A DNA stretch of 64,000 nucleotides from Syntrophobacterales bacterium (GTDB lineage: Bacteria; Desulfobacterota; Syntrophia; Syntrophales; UBA5619). Under the pieces are notes generated by a model, which worked only from the letters and a program-made list of their open reading frames with translations, had not been told where the DNA came from and did no database searches. Positions 8,498 through 19,917 of the stretch are shown here, piece by piece. Each line of letters starts with the position of its first letter. Position 1 is the stretch's first letter. The translations under genes were made by a program, and so were the position numbers. Location: assembly GCA_019429105.1 (NCBI GenBank), contig JAHYJE010000003.1, forward strand, positions 61,065 to 125,064, written 5' to 3'.

Positions 8498-8525
8498 TTG
8501 ACAGACGGGCAAGCATGCATATAAT
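8498..8525 (+). promoter_or_regulatory. Promoter of the csoR-copZ-copA operon
   Basis: TTGACA (8498-8503), 16-bp spacer, TATAAT (8520-8525): near-consensus sigma-70 boxes, immediately followed by the probable CsoR operator. Confidence 0.75.
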
Positions 8526-8530
8526 CCATC

Positions 8531-8558
8531 TGACCACCCCCCCGGGTGGGAGGGGTCA
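8531..8558. promoter_or_regulatory. Probable CsoR operator
   Basis: Imperfect palindrome TGACC...GGTCA with a C-run then a G-run (CCCCCCCGGGTGGGAGGGG), 10 of 14 positions symmetric, starting 6 bp after the -10 box. CsoR-family operators characteristically have C/G-tract half sites. Copper-free CsoR bound here would block the promoter, and Cu(I) would release it. Confidence 0.65.
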
Positions 8559-8599
8559 TAGAAAAGATTATATAAATTAAGTATAAACATGAGGTGGCA

Positions 8600-8869
8600 A
8601 TGAAAAATGAAAAAGCCTTGCGTCGTCTGAAAACAATCGAGGGGCACCTGCGCGGCGTTATCCGCATGGTCGAGGGGGATGTTTACTGCATCGATATCAT
8701 TCGCCAGATTCAGGCAGTGGAAGCGGCGCTGAACAAGGTCAGCGCCCGGATACTGGAAAACCACCTGAACACATGCGTCATAACCGCGATCAGGGGCGAA
8801 GATACCGGCGAGCGCGAACGCGTCCTGAAAGAGATCACCGAAGTTTTTGACATGGCAAATAAGGTTTAA
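8600..8869 (+). CDS. csoR: Copper-sensing transcriptional repressor CsoR
   Basis: 89 residues, all-helical CsoR/RcnR/FrmR family (RRLKTIEGHLRGVIRMVEGD start). The Cu(I) ligand set Cys30 - His55 - Cys59 (DVYC, ENHLNTC) is intact, which separates copper sensors from the formaldehyde or nickel branches. First gene of an operon with copZ and copA, under the C/G-tract operator at 8531. The ATG at 8600 has GAGGT at the right distance; a GTG two codons earlier overlaps that ribosome site. Its last codons were copied to 6093. Confidence 0.92.
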   Translation: MKNEKALRRLKTIEGHLRGVIRMVEGDVYCIDIIRQIQAVEAALNKVSARILENHLNTCVITAIRGEDTGERERVLKEITEVFDMANKV

Positions 8870-8918
8870 TCACCGTGCCGGCATGGCGTCGGCGCCAAAA
8901 AATCGAAAGGAGTTTTTT

Positions 8919-9134
8919 ATGAATACTGTTACCTGGGTTGTTCCTGCTATTAGTTGTGGTCACTGCACGCACACCATCGAGATGGAGGTAGGCGAGTTGC
9001 CGGGGGTCCAGTCTGTCAAGGCTGATATAGCTTCCAAAAAGGTCGCCGTCACGTTTGACGCCCCGGCGACGGAAGAGAATATCAAGGCCCTGCTGGCCGA
9101 GATCAATTTCCCCGTGGACGTTTCGGCAGTCTGA
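8919..9134 (+). CDS. copZ: Copper chaperone CopZ-like (heavy-metal-associated domain)
   Basis: 71 residues forming one HMA ferredoxin-like fold with metal-binding Cys13 and Cys16 (ISCGHC). It lacks the usual GMTC lead-in (AISC instead), as in some Cu(I) or Hg-type chaperones. The role is to carry Cu(I) in the cytoplasm to CopA. GAAAGGAG precedes the ATG. It lies 49 bp after csoR and 67 bp before copA and is surely part of that operon. Confidence 0.85.
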   Translation: MNTVTWVVPAISCGHCTHTIEMEVGELPGVQSVKADIASKKVAVTFDAPATEENIKALLAEINFPVDVSAV

Positions 9135-9201
9135 CGAAAGCATTTTCTCTGCGCGGAGCAGGGGTGTGTCGCAACCTGTAATCAGCCGGAGTCATTAAGG
9201 A

Positions 9202-11640
<2,439 letters not shown>

Positions 11641-11741
11641 TTCCGGAGGACTGGCAGTTGTTCTTTGATCATGAATAGCAACACGCAGATCAAGACCTTC
11701 AAGTCAATTGCATAAGGTCGGGATTGTTATTCCCAGTTGCG

Positions 11742-14700
11742 TCAGCCTTCATCCCTCCCGAATCCCAGCTCTTTCCGCAAGGGGCCGAGGTTCATGAAGG
11801 GTTCGCCGTTCTTTTTCTTTTGGGCTTCCCCATATTCCAGATCCTTTATGAGGCCGAGGACTTTCTCTCTGCCCGCTGGCGATGCCGCGGCCTCCCGGGG
11901 GGTCTTGCCTCCGAGGGCCGGAATCGCCGTATCGGGCCAGGCGGACAGGTACTTCTGCATCACCGAGGTCAGCATGGTTCTGTACCGCTCATCATGTTTT
12001 AAGGGCTTTGCCGCTTCCTCTTTTTCTTCTTGCCGTTCCATGGCTACGTCGATGTCCTCGAATTCGTCGACGCGATGACGGACGGAACCCCGCAGCAGAT
12101 CGAGAAGCCTCTTTTTTCCCCTTTCCAGTCGTTCCCGGGACATGCATTCGAGGGTCAGCCTGTCAGGATGGAGGTTGACCGTGCCGAGGACCGTGAATGT
12201 CAACTGCCCGGAGGGATGGACGATGCTGGAGGTGGCAACGATTCCCTTTTCAGCTTCCTCGGTGCCTATTTTCCACTCCCTGGAGGGGCCTCTTTTCAGC
12301 CACGAGTAGCTCACGCCCCCGGAAGGGGTCTCTTCCTCATCGGTGAAATCGTACTCTCCGGAAAGGAGTTTCCGGGCGTGCCCGAAATCGGACACTGTAA
12401 AGTGGGCCTTCGCAGTGATGATTCGGTGTCTTTCCTCGGTGAGCAGCACGGGCGGTTTTTCAACGACCTCATCAAAGAAACGCCCGATCAGGAAGGCGTT
12501 CTCCTTCAAAAAGACGGGCCAGCCCCCTCGCCCCGTTTCGGCCTCGAAGCTCCGGCGAGCCTTGTCTATGTATGCCTTCAGGGCTTCTCCCCTCATCCGT
12601 GGGAGCTTCTGCCCATTTCCAGCAAACCTGCACACGCCGTCCATTTTGTAAACCCTCGCCTGAAGGAGATCCCATTGGACGGCCTCGTAGGACGCGGAGA
12701 TTTCCTGCACACCCATCACCTCGCCGGTAAAGATATCCCGGATCGTCAGCCCTTCCCCTTCCCGGACAGCCTGCACCTCGTAGATGGACTCGTAACTTTT
12801 CATAAGTGATTCGGCGAGGCGTTTCTCTTCTGCGGCCAGTGTGTTCCCCCGTTGGTCGCAGAAGCTCTCCATTATTGTTTTTCCGTTTTCCCTGCGGTAG
12901 TCGTGGATGAACCAATCGTGGAACTGGCCTTCATCTCGGGAGGCCCTCTCGGGCAGTGCGAGGGGCTCCCGAGGCTCGATATTCCAGAATATGCCCGTGC
13001 CCCTCAGAAAATCGTTACGGGATATCTCCCTTTTGATGTAGCGGGAAAGATTTTCCCGGAGGCGCCGGAAAACCGGATCAGGAACGGGCGCTTTGCGGGG
13101 CGCCGGTTCAGTTGGCGCCGATTCCTGCCCGGATTCCTTGAGGAGGCAGCACTTCTTGTATTTCTTTCCGCTTCCGCAGGGGCAAGGGTGATTTCGGCCG
13201 ACCGCCCGTCGCGGGGGCGCCGTCGCCTCCCCCATGACGCCTTGCTCATGAGGAGAGGGGAGTTCCCGCCCGAGCTTTTCCGCCACAAACATAAGCTTAT
13301 CGAGAAGGCCTTCCTTGAATTGATCGCGATCGCCGTTGAGCCGGTAGTAGTTCCCCCGGTCCATGACCTCTGCGGCCTTGCTGTAATGGGTAAAGGCCGC
13401 CTCGAGATCGCCCTTGTCGAAGGCGTATTCGCCGAGGGTGACGTGACCTTCTACGCTCAGGGGGTCGTTCTTGAGCGCCCGCTCGTAAATGGGCACGGCA
13501 TCCTCCCGCCGCTTGCCCTGCCGGAGGGCGTTGGCAAAACCGATGAGGAGTTCGGGGTTCTCCGAATCCTTTTTCAGCTTCTTCTCATATTTGTCTATCA
13601 AATCCTGGATGGGCATATCCTTCCCGAGGGCCGATACCGACCTGCGGGTGGCGACTGTCATTTCATCCAGGTCTGCTTTGGCGGCTTCCGGGAGAAGATG
13701 GAGCGCCGCCAACCGGGCTGTCACCGCGATCCTTCCCTCTTCGGGGATTTCATAGTGGTCGAGCGCTCCGCATTGCTTGCAGACGATGCAGTCATCAATC
13801 ACCATGTCTGCTGTGCCGACGACCGCGAAGACCTTGTCAACCGTGTAATGATAGACATTATGACAAGAGCGGCACTTGAGCGGGATCTCTATAGGTTCCC
13901 TCAGGAGGGCTGCCATGTCCCCCTCTTCCAGCGCGCGGCGCAAGCGCTTTTTTCTTTTTTCGCGGCGCTCGCTTTCCCGCTCGATGCTATTGAGTTCGGG
14001 ATTTGTTATGCCGTTGACAAGGCACAGGAAGCGAAAGGTCTCGTTTTCGGCTTGCTCGCCCGCTTTCAGCTCGGTCTTCAGAACCGGGATAAACCTTTTA
14101 TCGCCTATTCCGGTCACGGTGTTCAGAAGCCATTCCCTGTACTCGCCCCACAGAAGTGACCAGTGGGTCAAAACGAGATCAGCCGCCTTCTCCGTTGGAG
14201 TCTCCTCCAGGACGCGCAGCGCCAGAGGGATTCCGACCTGATTGTTCTGCTCGAAAAGGGGGCACAGCAGGGGAATGGAAAGGTCGCCCAGACTGCTGAC
14301 TGCCTTGGCGACGTCATCAGCGAACTCGTTGTCTTCGAAGCTCACTGTCAGCAGCTCCCGGGCCAGCTCTGCATCGATGAACCTGCCCGCGAACCGGATG
14401 ATTCGCCCGTTTGCCTCGGCGAAAGGGAACTGCCCCAGCCGGCGGATGGCCTCGCCGGCCAGGCTCTTCGCGTCCGCACTTTGGGCAAGGAGATCCAGAA
14501 GCGCATCGTCCTGGGGCGCCGCGGGCCTGTCCTCAAAAAATATCCTGAGCGCAGCATCCGGGTCGAGCATTGCAGGATTCAGGGCGAGCAGGGAGCGGGA
14601 CTCTGTAAGCAGGGAAAGAACGATAATGGCAATACAGGCAACGATTTCCCGCTGCGCGGGGGGAATTTCCGCGGCTGTTTCCTTAAAGGCGCTCAGGACG

Positions 14701-15743
14701 GCGCAATGAAAGAACGGGACGTCCCTTTGCGCCTGCCAGCGGAGATAGGCATCCTCGCCGTGTTCCCGCCTTTTTTTCTGCTCAATCGCCAGGGCGGTTA
14801 GGCCCGTCTCTTGCAAAATTTTGTTGAACCTCCGCCTTTTCAAGAGCGCTTTGAGGGATTTTGCGACGTTCGCGTACTCGCCTTTGATCAGGAGCTCGAA
14901 AGCATCATCAACTTCCGCGGCGAGTTCTTCGGAGGCCCTCTTGCCGGCAAGGTCCTCAATCGCGCACCATCCCCCGGCGCGGTACGTGATTCCGGATAGG
15001 AGCGCCGCGACATAGCCGCTCACGCCGCTGCGATAGGCGGAAAGAAGCAGTTTGCTAATGTCTGTGCCCGCCGCGAGGTTCGCGTGGAAAAACAGAGCTG
15101 CCGCCTCCCGGGAGCGGCCAAGCGAGTCGAGATGCCCAAGTGTGTCTTCCACGTACAGATGGGCCTCTTTTGTTCCGAGGAGGGCAACTTTCATCAACCC
15201 CCCGGCGAAGTCGGCGAGGGCAGCCTCGGCCTCGGGTATCCGGACATGCTTTTCCTTTACGGCGTCGAGAAGTCTGTTGTCTTTCAGCAAAACCAGGGCA
15301 TGGGCGAGGCGCTCTGCCGAAAGACCCGAGCTTTTTCTGAAGGCGGCAAGCAGGGTATCGGCGATGCCACTGTCGGGATAGGCGCAGAAATAGTCGGCGG
15401 CTTGGACCGCCACCGATTCTTCCCGGTCGTTCAGAAGCCCGACCATGAGCGGCCCCGCCTCCTGCGGGTAAAGATAGCGCGCCCGGTCAGCCGCCCAGCT
15501 TCTCACCCCCGGGTCTTGATGCCCGCACAAGCGGGCGAGCGCTTCAAAACTCCACAAAAAATCTGCCAATCCTTCCTCCTTCCAGAGGCCTGCGAAAAGC
15601 CATTGCGGCAGGCATGATACGTTTCCGCCTCTGTCATTATCCCTGCTTGCCAGCGGATCGAACAACCGCACCGCATGGCACGTTCGGTAGGGGCAACTCT
15701 CCCATCCATGTGGCACGTTCCCTTCGTCGGGAAGAGGAAGCAC
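11742..15743 (-). CDS. Very large SEC-C/HEAT/TPR zinc-binding protein of unknown function
   Basis: About 1,333 residues from the GTG at 15743. The N-terminal half is helical and repetitive (HEAT-like: PGVRSWAADRARYL, EESVAVQAADYF). A four-cysteine zinc site follows near residue 625 (CRSC ... CIVCKQCG), then TPR-like pairs (RREDAVPIYERALKNDP, GDLEAAFTHYSKAAEV), then a SEC-C motif near 850 (GRNHPCPCGSGKKYKKCC), and a long C-terminal region of no known family. SEC-C motifs bind zinc and often dock on ribosomes or SecB-type partners. The start is doubtful: the frame stays open into the porB remnant (ATG at 15851), and the native 5' end may have been replaced when that copy arrived. Confidence 0.7.
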   Translation of the reverse strand: MLPLPDEGNVPHGWESCPYRTCHAVRLFDPLASRDNDRGGNVSCLPQWLFAGLWKEEGLADFLWSFEALARLCGHQDPGVRSWAADRARYLYPQEAGPLMVGLLNDREESVAVQAADYFCAYPDSGIADTLLAAFRKSSGLSAERLAHALVLLKDNRLLDAVKEKHVRIPEAEAALADFAGGLMKVALLGTKEAHLYVEDTLGHLDSLGRSREAAALFFHANLAAGTDISKLLLSAYRSGVSGYVAALLSGITYRAGGWCAIEDLAGKRASEELAAEVDDAFELLIKGEYANVAKSLKALLKRRRFNKILQETGLTALAIEQKKRREHGEDAYLRWQAQRDVPFFHCAVLSAFKETAAEIPPAQREIVACIAIIVLSLLTESRSLLALNPAMLDPDAALRIFFEDRPAAPQDDALLDLLAQSADAKSLAGEAIRRLGQFPFAEANGRIIRFAGRFIDAELARELLTVSFEDNEFADDVAKAVSSLGDLSIPLLCPLFEQNNQVGIPLALRVLEETPTEKAADLVLTHWSLLWGEYREWLLNTVTGIGDKRFIPVLKTELKAGEQAENETFRFLCLVNGITNPELNSIERESERREKRKKRLRRALEEGDMAALLREPIEIPLKCRSCHNVYHYTVDKVFAVVGTADMVIDDCIVCKQCGALDHYEIPEEGRIAVTARLAALHLLPEAAKADLDEMTVATRRSVSALGKDMPIQDLIDKYEKKLKKDSENPELLIGFANALRQGKRREDAVPIYERALKNDPLSVEGHVTLGEYAFDKGDLEAAFTHYSKAAEVMDRGNYYRLNGDRDQFKEGLLDKLMFVAEKLGRELPSPHEQGVMGEATAPPRRAVGRNHPCPCGSGKKYKKCCLLKESGQESAPTEPAPRKAPVPDPVFRRLRENLSRYIKREISRNDFLRGTGIFWNIEPREPLALPERASRDEGQFHDWFIHDYRRENGKTIMESFCDQRGNTLAAEEKRLAESLMKSYESIYEVQAVREGEGLTIRDIFTGEVMGVQEISASYEAVQWDLLQARVYKMDGVCRFAGNGQKLPRMRGEALKAYIDKARRSFEAETGRGGWPVFLKENAFLIGRFFDEVVEKPPVLLTEERHRIITAKAHFTVSDFGHARKLLSGEYDFTDEEETPSGGVSYSWLKRGPSREWKIGTEEAEKGIVATSSIVHPSGQLTFTVLGTVNLHPDRLTLECMSRERLERGKKRLLDLLRGSVRHRVDEFEDIDVAMERQEEKEEAAKPLKHDERYRTMLTSVMQKYLSAWPDTAIPALGGKTPREAAASPAGREKVLGLIKDLEYGEAQKKKNGEPFMNLGPLRKELGFGRDEG

Positions 15744-15786
15744 GGCCCACCGCTTATTTTCCCAATCAATAAATCTTTCCCCTTTT

Positions 15787-16621
15787 TTATGCCTTGGCGA
15801 GGAGCCGCTGCCAGTCTTCGTCAACCATGGCCTGGATTTGATCGAGATCATGGTCGGTCAGATGCCGAAAGCGTCCCTGGAGGCGGAAGTACTCGCGGAC
15901 AAGGTATTCCCGCGGCTTGTAGTTAATCGTGTAGCTTTTGCCGTTTTCCACCTCGTAGAGGGGGAAGATGTTGGTCTGGACGGCCATGCGGGCTATCTTG
16001 ACCGACATCTCGGAGGGAATGCGCCAGCCCGTTGGGCAGCTCGCGTAGATGTGCAGAAAGCGTGAGCCTTTTATCTCCCTTGCCTTTTGCGCCTTGCGGA
16101 TCAGGTCGTCGGGAAAGGCGATGCTCGCCGTCGCGACATAGGGTATCCGGTGGGCGACGAGGGCCTCGACGATGTTCTTTTTGCGCATCTTTTTCCAGTC
16201 ATGGCCGGGGGTGGTCGTGGTCCAGGCTCCGTACGGCGTGGACGAGCTCCGCTGGATGCCGGTATTCATGTAGGCCTCGTTGTCGTAGCAGACATAGAGG
16301 AAATCCTCGTTCCGCTCCACCGCCCCGGAGAGGGCCTGAAAACCGATGTCGAATGTCCCGCCGTCGCCGGCCCAGGCAACGACCTGAGTTTCCGTATCGC
16401 CCAGCATGTCGAGGGCGGCCCGGACGCCGCTCGCCGTGGAGGCGGCGGTCTCGAAGGCGCAGTGGATGATGGGTGTCTTCAGCGTTGACTGCGGATACGG
16501 CCCGGCGATAATCGACCAGCAGCAGGCGGGCAGCACAATCACGGTCTTTTCCCCCATGGCCTTCAGGAAAAAGCGCATCGCAATGGCGGCGCCGCATCCG
16601 GGGCAGCCGACGTGCCCGGAG
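15787..16621 (-). repeat. Left 835-bp direct repeat (porB copy)
   Basis: Matches 27083-27917 in the same orientation and with equal length, with scattered, mostly silent differences (for example NGKSYT versus DGKNYT near the C-terminus). The repeat units start 11,296 bp apart. Recombination between them would excise everything between as a circle and leave one porB. Confidence 0.88.
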
Positions 16622-16653
16622 TGTCATCTCTTCCGCCGATGCCGGCGATGGTG
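15787..16653 (-). pseudogene. Broken duplicate of porA-porB (left bracket of the island)
   Basis: Codons 14-289 of porB are nearly identical to the intact copy at 27083, right up to the stop codon (LLAKA*). The 5' end is destroyed. The start and first residues of porB are gone, a TGA stands in frame just before SGHVGCPGCG, and upstream lies a scrap of the porA tail (IAGIGGRD) fused through a CCGG microhomology. The first usable ATG (16578) would drop the CPGC iron-sulfur ligands, so a working beta subunit is unlikely. The remnant ends against the 20-bp motif at 16654. Confidence 0.85.
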
Positions 16654-16673
16654 AATTGGGATCAGAGTAACAT
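16654..16673. repeat. 20-bp motif shared with the group II intron insertion site
   Basis: AATTGGGATCAGAGTAACAT here; AATTGGGGTCAGAGTCACAT at 63717-63736 (18 of 20 identical). It abuts the porA scrap. It looks like the end of a dispersed mobile repeat. Confidence 0.65.
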
Positions 16674-16774
16674 TATCAAAAAACCATTCCTAATAATAAA
16701 TATTACACTGACTCCAATTCGCCACCTTCATCCTCGTCGTCATCGTCTCAAGATCGTAGCAACCCGGCTGATAC

Positions 16775-19700
16775 TCACCCGTTTTGTGATGCCTCCATAG
16801 ACTGAGCCGTGTCATGAAGCGTTGCCAGGTGATCGGCTTCACACTGCCATTGCCCTTTTACAACCAGGTACTTAGCGGCCAGTTTATCGGTATCTTCAAA
16901 AATACGGACTTCGATCCCATCGGCTGATGCCGCCCAAACCTCCGACTTGAGGTTCTCAAGATTGAACCCTTCCACAGGGAAGCTCTTAGTCCATCCAGGC
17001 CATCCTGTGGGCCTCCACTGATATCCGGATGCCTGTAGCTGAGCTTTGATTGCAAAAGTGGGGGAGCCGCCCCGGCTATCTTGATTGCCAACCTTCACGA
17101 CAAGGCGAATCTTGATGCCCCTAAGGGGCGGATAGTCAGCCCAATTAATCTTACATAGGGGTTGTATGCACTCCAGCTCTTCAAGAAATGGGGACTTGCT
17201 CCGGCCATCTGTAATGATTATCAAAGTATCCACGGCGCGTGTCAGGGCAACGTAAAGGAGACGTCTTTCTTCCTTGGCGATCTTATCTGGACTGTCTCCA
17301 AAAATTCTAGAAAAGACCCAGTTGGGGTGAATCAGGGGGTAACTGCGTGCAACAGCATCAAGGACAATTACCACCGGTTTTTCCAAGCCTTTGTATTTGT
17401 GCGTGGTTGAGATGCTGATCCGCTCTTTCAGGCCTTGTGAGAAAAAGGACCTAACCAGACCAAGATATCGATCAAGTCCGCGCCCATCGTTACCAGCTTG
17501 ATCTTGGTAATTTACGAACCAGGGCAACCCGTTTCGCCGGCACAGCATTACGACGTCTTTGCCATCTACCAAAGCTTTGTTTGCGAGCCGAGACACCACC
17601 GGCGTCAGGATGTCGCCCGGATGGCGCTCCTTCTCGATAGGTGATGGCTTAAATTCGTTGATATCCGAAACAAGAACCTTGCCGACAGATTTCCTGTAAG
17701 CTACCGCAGGCTTTCCCAACCCATTCATCAGCGCATTGCCGACGGCGACAATCGCGCTCGGAGACCTGTAGTTTGTAGAAATATAAAGTTGGCGAGATTT
17801 TCCAATGTGTTCTTCGAAGTTTTCGAAAAATCGAAGATCCGAGCCCGCAAACCCATTGATTGCCTGCCAATCGTCACCGACGCAGAATAACTCAACTTTC
17901 TGATTTTTCTCCCTGAGGGCACCGAGAAGCCGGTAGAAGAGATCCGAAAAATCCTGAAATTCATCGATACAAATATAACGCAGCGCAGCAATATCTCCGC
18001 TCTCCAATTTCCGTTGGAAAACGGTCTGACCGGAGCGGATCGCTTCGGTAGCGCGTTGCATCAAGCCGTCGAAATCATCCTCCCCAGTAGCAGTTAACCG
18101 ATCAAGGTAGGCGCCATACAACTGGCATGCGAGGTTGAGAAACATTACCTCGACAGGGGAAATTGGCAAATAAACCTCTATACGTTTTCGAAGTTCTGAT
18201 GACGACAATGACTGTTTACGGCATCTTCCAATGAAGCCCCTTGATGCAGTCGTAAATCGATCAATCGCCCGGTCCCTGATGCGATGCCAAATCTCGTCCT
18301 CAGACAATCGAACACATTGAATTCCCTGTTTTTCAATACGTGATTTCAGTAAATCAAGAAATGAAGTAACTCCATTTTTTGCAAGCTCGTTCGGGTAAAA
18401 CTCAATCAAGGTCCAATCTTTATTGCCATCCCAATACTTTCGCTTGGTTTCAGACATCTCGTCATAATCCACATCTCCTTTGAGTCCGAAATATTCTATG
18501 ATCACGCCGCTATTTGATGTCTTGAAGATAGTGAAGTCCGGTCGGTAGTTTTTACCGCTCCAAAAGAAGTTACGCTCGTATTTGTACGAAATGTTATGTT
18601 CGAAAAGGAAATCAGCGACGACTTTTTCACCATATGACTTCACGTACTCGCCACCAATACTTTCTCGTGTCAGGGATCGGCGAAAGCGAAGGAACTCTTC
18701 CTTGCTTTGATCATACCGGCCTTCGACGATACGATCCCAGTCTTCTCGGAAATGGGCGAGCATCAGTTCACGGATTTGGTCTCTGAACGTGGGAATCTGC
18801 AGGTGATCGTCAAGCAACTGCTGTACTGCCCGACTTAATCCCTGGTCTTCTCCCGCGTCATCGTCGTATAGAGGACTCTCCTCTGGATGAACGATTGCGT
18901 AAGCCAGAGCGTGGAAAGTCATTACATGAGGAAGTGTGATATTAAATCTCTTGGCAATGGCGTCAACGGCGCTGACCTCAAATTTACCTCTATCGAATCG
19001 CTTGCGCTTGCCACTCTCCCGAATCCGGCGATCAATGTCAGCTTCGATTGCCGCATTGGCGCCCACACTGAGAAAGGCTACCAGTCTTCTGCGCACCTCC
19101 AACACAGCCTTCCTATTGAAGGCAAGGATGAGCATCTCGCTTGGAGGCACACCGCAATGTTTGAGCAAAAATAGAGTACGATTAACAAGTGTTGCAGTCT
19201 TTCCGCTTCCGGCGCGGGCTATAACCTGGATATGTCCATGCACTGAAGCGATGGCCGCTAACTGCTCGTCGTCAGGAATTTGTTTCACGCTATCCTTGGC
19301 ACTCGGAGTGTTAGCGGTTACCCACGACTTCACAAAGGAAAGCTTTTCCGCTTCGAACTCCTGCTCAGTGATGAACCCGGCACACGATTTTTGAAAAAAA
19401 GAATCGACACCAAGAAAATCAGATTGAAGCCGTTGTCGCACCTCCCACAGTAAAGCATTTCGCTGTTCTTCATTTAAATTAGCCAAATTTTTCGGTACAT
19501 CTATATCATTTTGTCGATTATCCAAGATATGGTGGTTTTTCCAGTTTTGCAAAATTTTGTCTTGAATTTCAGAAATTTGTATGGTTTCTATTATGCCAGA
19601 TTTAAAACTTTCAGAGTTGAAGGTTTTTTCTTTGTTGTCTTTTTCAAATCGTACATCAATCAACGGAATATAGTCAGTTCGTTGTTCAACACGAATTATT

Positions 19701-19852
19701 TGCCCGGCACCATATGTAGAATGATGTATATTTGCGCCCTCTATTTTAGACCATAATTCAAGATGCATATCAGAAAAAACGGCAAATTCATTTGCGTCAA
19801 TATTTTTCACCGGTGACAACCGATTATTATCTTTTACTTTTCCAAAAGTCAT
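16775..19852 (-). CDS. Helicase IV-like UvrD/Rep-family helicase with embedded nuclease-like domain
   Basis: 1,025 residues. A unique N-terminal domain (1-190) with a small beta-barrel look (STYGAGQIIRVEQRTDYIPLIDVRFE) precedes superfamily 1A motifs: Walker A ARAGSGKT (212-219), Ia LILAFNRKA, II DEFQD (near 630), III FCVGDDWQAINGFAGSD, IV YISTNYRS, and a VI-like ERRLLYVALTRA. Between 404 and 460 lies a PD-(D/E)xK-like insertion (GEKVVADFLFEHNI, YRPDFTIF, VIIEYFG), the arrangement seen in HelD/helicase IV. It should unwind and perhaps cut DNA. A second protein of the same kind is encoded 0.8 kb upstream, so the two probably act together. Last gene of that cluster. Confidence 0.85.
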   Translation of the reverse strand: MTFGKVKDNNRLSPVKNIDANEFAVFSDMHLELWSKIEGANIHHSTYGAGQIIRVEQRTDYIPLIDVRFEKDNKEKTFNSESFKSGIIETIQISEIQDKILQNWKNHHILDNRQNDIDVPKNLANLNEEQRNALLWEVRQRLQSDFLGVDSFFQKSCAGFITEQEFEAEKLSFVKSWVTANTPSAKDSVKQIPDDEQLAAIASVHGHIQVIARAGSGKTATLVNRTLFLLKHCGVPPSEMLILAFNRKAVLEVRRRLVAFLSVGANAAIEADIDRRIRESGKRKRFDRGKFEVSAVDAIAKRFNITLPHVMTFHALAYAIVHPEESPLYDDDAGEDQGLSRAVQQLLDDHLQIPTFRDQIRELMLAHFREDWDRIVEGRYDQSKEEFLRFRRSLTRESIGGEYVKSYGEKVVADFLFEHNISYKYERNFFWSGKNYRPDFTIFKTSNSGVIIEYFGLKGDVDYDEMSETKRKYWDGNKDWTLIEFYPNELAKNGVTSFLDLLKSRIEKQGIQCVRLSEDEIWHRIRDRAIDRFTTASRGFIGRCRKQSLSSSELRKRIEVYLPISPVEVMFLNLACQLYGAYLDRLTATGEDDFDGLMQRATEAIRSGQTVFQRKLESGDIAALRYICIDEFQDFSDLFYRLLGALREKNQKVELFCVGDDWQAINGFAGSDLRFFENFEEHIGKSRQLYISTNYRSPSAIVAVGNALMNGLGKPAVAYRKSVGKVLVSDINEFKPSPIEKERHPGDILTPVVSRLANKALVDGKDVVMLCRRNGLPWFVNYQDQAGNDGRGLDRYLGLVRSFFSQGLKERISISTTHKYKGLEKPVVIVLDAVARSYPLIHPNWVFSRIFGDSPDKIAKEERRLLYVALTRAVDTLIIITDGRSKSPFLEELECIQPLCKINWADYPPLRGIKIRLVVKVGNQDSRGGSPTFAIKAQLQASGYQWRPTGWPGWTKSFPVEGFNLENLKSEVWAASADGIEVRIFEDTDKLAAKYLVVKGQWQCEADHLATLHDTAQSMEASQNG

Positions 19853-19917
19853 GGTTTTATACCTATGTCCATGCCAAGCAAAAAACGATCATTCTGTCAT
19901 TAATCCATAACTTCATG

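Noticed and set aside
12852..14159. 435-codon plus-strand frame inside the SEC-C gene
   Set aside because: No family pattern; the minus-strand frame has zinc and TPR motifs here.
16622..16640. TGA before the porB remnant as a selenocysteine codon
   Set aside because: It lies in the fusion scar upstream of conserved porB sequence, where no residue corresponds to it.
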